Below, one piece after another: positions 6,536-9,410 of a stretch of DNA of 9,410 nt. A model generated the notes under the pieces. The model did no database searches. It saw nothing but the letters and a program-made list of their open reading frames with translations, and was not told where the DNA came from. Made by a program: the position numbers and the translations under genes. Each line of letters begins with the position of its first letter. The stretch's first letter is position 1. Source of the stretch: Bacillota bacterium (GTDB lineage Bacteria; Bacillota; Clostridia; Christensenellales; Borkfalkiaceae); contig QAKE01000065.1 in assembly GCA_003343995.1 (NCBI GenBank), positions 1 to 9,410 of the forward strand, in the 5' to 3' direction.

Positions 6536-8003
6536 AATCATGATTATGAAACGAATCAGAATATTCATAAGCAGTGTGCAGAGTGAATTTGCCGAAGAGC
6601 GAGCTATGCTTTGTCATTATATCCGAACAGATGTTCTGTTGGGTAAATTCTTTGAACCATTTATATTTGAAGAAGTCCCAGCCAATGAATACCCTACAAG
6701 TCACGTTTATTTAAAAGAAGTAGAACAATGTGATATATACTTAGGTTTGTATGGCAATCTTTATGGATATGAGGATGAAGAGGGTGTTTCTCCTACAGAA
6801 CGAGAATATGATTTGGCAGCAACGCTTCACAAAAGTCGCTTAATCTACATCAAGAGTATTGGAGAGGAAAAGAGACATCCAAAAGAAACCGCTTTAATCC
6901 GAAAAGTAGAACGAGATATTGTGCGTAAAACTTTTGTAGATATTGACGGATTGCGTACTTCTGTATATGCTTCGTTAATCCGCTATCTGGAAGAGAAAGA
7001 ATATATCCGCTGGCGACCATTTGATGCCTCTAATGACAATGGAGCGACATTGGAAGATTTGGATGAGGATAAGATGAAGAATTTTATCCACATGGCACGC
7101 ACTAAGCGTAACTTCCCTCTTCCGGTGGAAACATCGCCTATGTCATTGCTTACGCATCTTGACTTGATAGACGATAAAGGCAGATTGGCAAATGCGGCAG
7201 TACTGCTGTTTGGGAAGAAACCTCAGAAATATTTCATTACGTCTGAGGTTAAATGTGTGCAGTTCTATGGAAATGTGGTGGAAAAGCCGATGCCTGCATA
7301 TCAAATATATAGGGGTGATGTATTTGAACTTGTTGATCAAGCCACAAGTTTCGTGATGAGCCGTATCAATAATTGGGTGGGAACACGCGCAAAAGGTGAG
7401 AAAGCGGATATACCGACACGCCCAGAATTGCCTATTGATGCTGTAAAAGAGGCCATAGTGAATGCAGTATGCCATCGGGATTATACAAGTAATGCCAGTG
7501 TGCAGATAATGTTGTTTCGTGACAGATTGGAGGTTTGGAATCCTGGCACATTGCCATATGGATTGACAGTGCAAAAGTTGCATGGTCCTCATAAGTCTTT
7601 GCCTGCTAATCCACTACTTGCTGACCCTATGTATTGGAACGGATACATAGAGAAGGTTGGTACAGGCACAGAAGACATCATCAATAAGTGTCGTGAGTAT
7701 GGGCTAAAAACTCCAGAGTTCTATCAAGAGGAAGATTTCAGAGTTGTTATTTGGCGTGTAAATGAAGAAGGTGATCCAATGCGTTCCAACGATGATCCAA
7801 AAGCGTTCCAAAGCGTTCCAATGAATGAGGAAAGATTGTTAGAAATAATAAGAGAAAATCCATCTATTTCAAGAGCCGCTCTTTCCAAACAATTAAATAT
7901 GAGTGAGCGACAAGTTCGAAAAATAATAGACCAATTGCGGGAGAATGGCGTTTTAACGCGAGAAGGTGGAAACTCTGGGAAATGGATTATTAATAGAATA
8001 TAG
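6528..8003 (+). CDS. DUF4062 - RecG-like/COG2865 GHKL ATPase - winged-helix protein
   Basis: Three modules are visible in 491 residues. Residues 8-100 (RIRIFISSVQSEFAEERAML onward) are a DUF4062 domain, a Rossmann-like fold recurrent in predicted signalling and NLR-like defence proteins. Residues about 175-410 match the RecG-like/COG2865 ATP-binding regulators: an N-box-like EAIVNAVCHRDY (308-319), DRLEVWNPG (332-340) and a glycine-rich KVGTGTEDI (376-384). Residues about 432-490 form a winged helix (SRAALSKQLNMSERQVRKII). Relatives usually carry an AlbA_2/Schlafen domain at the N-terminus; here DUF4062 takes that place. The ATG at 6528 lies before the S-gene TAG (8-bp overlap), implying translational coupling; ATGs at 6540 and 6546 are alternatives that keep the domain. 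It could be an ATP-responsive regulator of the restriction system or an extra effector. No experimental role is known to me. Confidence 0.8.
   Translation: MNRIMIMKRIRIFISSVQSEFAEERAMLCHYIRTDVLLGKFFEPFIFEEVPANEYPTSHVYLKEVEQCDIYLGLYGNLYGYEDEEGVSPTEREYDLAATLHKSRLIYIKSIGEEKRHPKETALIRKVERDIVRKTFVDIDGLRTSVYASLIRYLEEKEYIRWRPFDASNDNGATLEDLDEDKMKNFIHMARTKRNFPLPVETSPMSLLTHLDLIDDKGRLANAAVLLFGKKPQKYFITSEVKCVQFYGNVVEKPMPAYQIYRGDVFELVDQATSFVMSRINNWVGTRAKGEKADIPTRPELPIDAVKEAIVNAVCHRDYTSNASVQIMLFRDRLEVWNPGTLPYGLTVQKLHGPHKSLPANPLLADPMYWNGYIEKVGTGTEDIINKCREYGLKTPEFYQEEDFRVVIWRVNEEGDPMRSNDDPKAFQSVPMNEERLLEIIRENPSISRAALSKQLNMSERQVRKIIDQLRENGVLTREGGNSGKWIINRI
7773..7821 (+). repeat. Repetitive linker with a 10-bp tandem duplication
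   Basis: GATCCAA-GCGTTCCAA-type units occur at 7773-7789 and 7794-7811, with a third GCGTTCCAA at 7813-7821. The 10-mer AAGCGTTCCA is repeated exactly in tandem (7801-7810 and 7811-7820). This encodes the low-complexity linker (about residues 416-433) between the ATP-binding module and the winged helix. Because the unit is 10 bp, gain or loss of one copy shifts the reading frame. Confidence 0.75.
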
Positions 8004-8007
8004 TTTA

Positions 8008-8053
8008 AAAAGTAGCCAAACTCTTTGCTCGATTAAGAAGTTTGGCTACTTTT
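8008..8053 (+). terminator. Strong bidirectional Rho-independent terminator ending the cassette
   Basis: AAAAGTAGCCAAACT (8008-8022) and AGTTTGGCTACTTTT (8039-8053) form a perfect 15-bp stem with a 16-nt loop, starting 4 bp after the stop codon of the last cassette gene. The A-rich 5' flank and T-rich 3' flank allow termination from either side. It marks the transcriptional end of the island genes. Confidence 0.85.
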
Positions 8054-8192
8054 GTATCAGAGTTGTTTGACAAAGCATAACGCAGAAGATTGGAGCAAGA
8101 CTGCTGTAGCCAAATCGTTACCAACAACTTTCTATCATAGCATTCGCTATTTGTGTATCAAGCAGATACGAAATGATTGATTATCCAAGTTG

Positions 8193-8203
8193 CAAAGATA
8201 ATG
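8193..8203. repeat. Direct-repeat partner of 338-348 (possible boundary repeat or promoter motif)
   Basis: CAAAGATAATG occurs here and, in the same orientation, at 338-348; the flanks are also similar (GTTG before and CAAA after here, GCTA before and TAAA after there). The two copies bracket the whole island, as an att duplication would. Read on the minus strand, however, the same bases are a TATCTTTG promoter element common in Bacteroides intergenic DNA, so recurrence by chance is quite possible. Confidence 0.3.
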
Positions 8204-8220
8204 CAAATCAAAGGCAGCAC

Positions 8221-8251
8221 TTTCATTTTCCCAATTTATTCCCTACCTTTG
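8221..8251 (+). promoter_or_regulatory. Putative potA promoter
   Basis: TACCTTTG (8244-8251) matches the -7 consensus, with a TTTC (8221-8224) 19 bp upstream as a near-consensus -33 element. Transcription would start near 8258, leaving a leader of about 60 nt before the potA ATG. No riboswitch-like structure is evident in the leader. Confidence 0.5.
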
Positions 8252-8316
8252 TACCCGCTTTTTTAGAAAGGCAGAATTCGTTCTATTAGTTTTAGGTTAA
8301 ACACTTAATAACGCTT

Positions 8317-9410
8317 ATGCAAAAGTCTGACTGCATCATCGGTGTAGAGCACGTATCGAAATACTTCGGAGACAAAGCCGTACTGAATGATGTAAACCTC
8401 TCTGTCCGTAAGGGCGAATTTGTAACGATATTGGGCCCCTCCGGCTGCGGCAAGACTACTTTGTTGCGCCTGATAGCCGGTTTCCAGACCGCCTCGGAAG
8501 GTATCATCACCATCGCCGGAAAAGACATCACGCAAACACCGCCACACCAACGTCCGGTGAATACCGTCTTTCAGAAGTATGCCCTTTTCCCCCACCTCAA
8601 CGTGTACAACAACATCGCTTTCGGACTGAAGCTCAAAAAGATGCCCGAAGCCACCATTGGCAAGAAAGTGAAACAAGCTCTCCGCATGGTAGGTATGACG
8701 GATTACGAAGACCGTGACGTCGACTCCCTCTCCGGCGGACAGCAACAACGTGTTGCCATCGCCCGTGCCATCGTCAACGAACCCGAAGTGCTGTTACTGG
8801 ACGAACCCCTCGCCGCCCTCGACCTCAAAATGCGCAAAGACATGCAGATGGAGTTGAAAGAGATGCACCAGAAGCTTGGAATCACCTTCGTCTACGTCAC
8901 CCATGACCAGGAAGAAGCCCTTACTCTGAGCGACACCATCGTCGTGATGAGCGAAGGCCGCATCCAGCAGATAGGTACGCCGACAGACATCTACAACGAA
9001 CCCAGCAACTCTTTCGTTGCCGATTTCATCGGAGAAAGTAACATCCTGAACGGGCTCATGCTTCAGGACAAAGCCGTATCCTTTGCCGGACACGAATTTG
9101 AATGTGTCGACAAGGGCTTTGGCGAAAACACTCCCGTCGATGTAGTCATCCGTCCCGAAGACATCTATATATTCGAACCTTCTGCCGCTGCCCAACTGAT
9201 GGGTACTGTCACCTCCTGCATCTTCAAAGGCGTGCATTACGAAATGATGGTACAGACTAACGAGGGCTACGAATTCATGGTGCAAGACTATCACAGTTTC
9301 GAAGCCGGACGGGAAGTCGGTCTGCTCGTGAAACCTTTCGACATTCACGTAATGAAGAAAGAACGCACCTGTAATACCTTCGAAGGCAAGCTCATAGACG
9401 CCACACACGT
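8317..9410 (+). CDS. potA: Spermidine/putrescine ABC transporter ATP-binding protein, 5' part
   Basis: The first 364 residues are present and the gene runs off the right edge. All ABC ATPase motifs are intact: Walker A GPSGCGKTT (40-48), Q-loop Q86 in VFQKYALFPHL, signature LSGGQQQR (138-145), Walker B VLLLDEP (158-164), D-loop LAALD (165-169) and the switch histidine H196 in VTHDQEE. A TOBE-like regulatory domain follows (about 276-350, VVIRPEDIYIFEP). PotA energises polyamine import at the inner face of the membrane together with PotB, PotC and PotD, whose genes would be expected downstream. The TVFQKYALFPHL and TOBE context fit PotA best, though other CysA/UgpC-type importers share the motifs. 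Its GC-rich codon use contrasts with the cassette and marks the right chromosomal flank. Confidence 0.88.
   Translation, partial: MQKSDCIIGVEHVSKYFGDKAVLNDVNLSVRKGEFVTILGPSGCGKTTLLRLIAGFQTASEGIITIAGKDITQTPPHQRPVNTVFQKYALFPHLNVYNNIAFGLKLKKMPEATIGKKVKQALRMVGMTDYEDRDVDSLSGGQQQRVAIARAIVNEPEVLLLDEPLAALDLKMRKDMQMELKEMHQKLGITFVYVTHDQEEALTLSDTIVVMSEGRIQQIGTPTDIYNEPSNSFVADFIGESNILNGLMLQDKAVSFAGHEFECVDKGFGENTPVDVVIRPEDIYIFEPSAAAQLMGTVTSCIFKGVHYEMMVQTNEGYEFMVQDYHSFEAGREVGLLVKPFDIHVMKKERTCNTFEGKLIDATH

Larger units (their letters stand above)
338..8203. mobile_element. Putative genomic island carrying a restriction-modification cassette (boundaries uncertain)
   Basis: An AT-richer block with a broken integrase, mobile-element debris and a defence-type cassette lies between two probable chromosomal genes, the AAA-ATPase-like gene and potA. 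Limits are set provisionally at the CAAAGATAATG direct repeats; the true ends could be anywhere in 297-754 and 8054-8240. Since the integrase is truncated, the island is unlikely to excise on its own. Confidence 0.4.

Noticed and set aside
7143..7592. Minus-strand 149-aa ORF inside the DUF4062 gene
   Set aside because: It is antisense to a gene with clear conserved motifs; Cys/His/Tyr-rich shadow composition.
8193..8200. Leftward TATCTTTG promoter at 8200-8193
   Set aside because: No minus-strand gene follows before the bidirectional terminator, so a functional promoter is unsupported.
8305..9408. Minus-strand ORFs of 147 and 204 aa opposite potA
   Set aside because: They are shadows of a GC-rich ABC ATPase with all motifs intact on the plus strand.
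1..9410. CRISPR array, tRNA or rRNA genes
   Set aside because: No regularly spaced repeats, cloverleaf with CCA-type ends or rRNA-like sequence was recognised on either strand.

Overview
The window looks like a Bacteroides/Phocaeicola-type chromosome. Putative promoters have the Bacteroidetes TAnnTTTG -7 element (728-735, 2481-2488, 8244-8251), most genes lack a clear Shine-Dalgarno, and the integrase, the AAA-ATPase-like gene and the potA-like gene all resemble Bacteroidales families. These assignments come from recognising motifs by eye, not from a search.

Layout. Positions 1-296 (minus strand) hold the 5' end of an AAA-ATPase-like/PD-(D/E)XK family gene. From 8317 to the right edge (plus strand) lies the 5' part of potA, a spermidine/putrescine ABC transporter ATPase that is visibly more GC-rich than the middle. 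Between these probable chromosomal genes is an AT-richer accessory island. It begins with a tyrosine integrase (755-1840) that stops just after its HxxR box and so lacks the catalytic tyrosine. About 670 bp without a convincing gene follow (1841-2513). That stretch holds an orphan intrinsic terminator, a 14-bp perfect palindrome and a dense cluster of hairpins, and is probably mobile-element debris.

The core is a co-directional four-gene cassette: a 67-aa Xre-type HTH protein (2514-2717); a 683-aa single chain joining an N-terminal PD-(D/E)XK nuclease to an N6-adenine methyltransferase (2796-4847); a two-TRD specificity subunit with an unexplained C-terminal extension and an apparent TTG start inside a hairpin loop (4865-6535); and a 491-aa protein combining DUF4062, a RecG/COG2865-type GHKL ATP-binding module and a C-terminal winged helix (6528-8003). 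The last gene overlaps the S gene by 8 bp, and the cassette ends in a strong bidirectional terminator (8008-8053).

Working model: the nuclease-methylase and S proteins form a BcgI-like (Type IIB/IIG-like) restriction-modification enzyme. The small HTH protein may time its expression. The DUF4062-GHKL-wHTH protein is either a regulator or an additional defence effector. Its translational linkage to a restriction system is the most interesting feature of the window. A 24-bp in-frame duplication in the S-subunit spacer and a 10-bp tandem duplication in the last gene are possible sites of specificity or phase variation.
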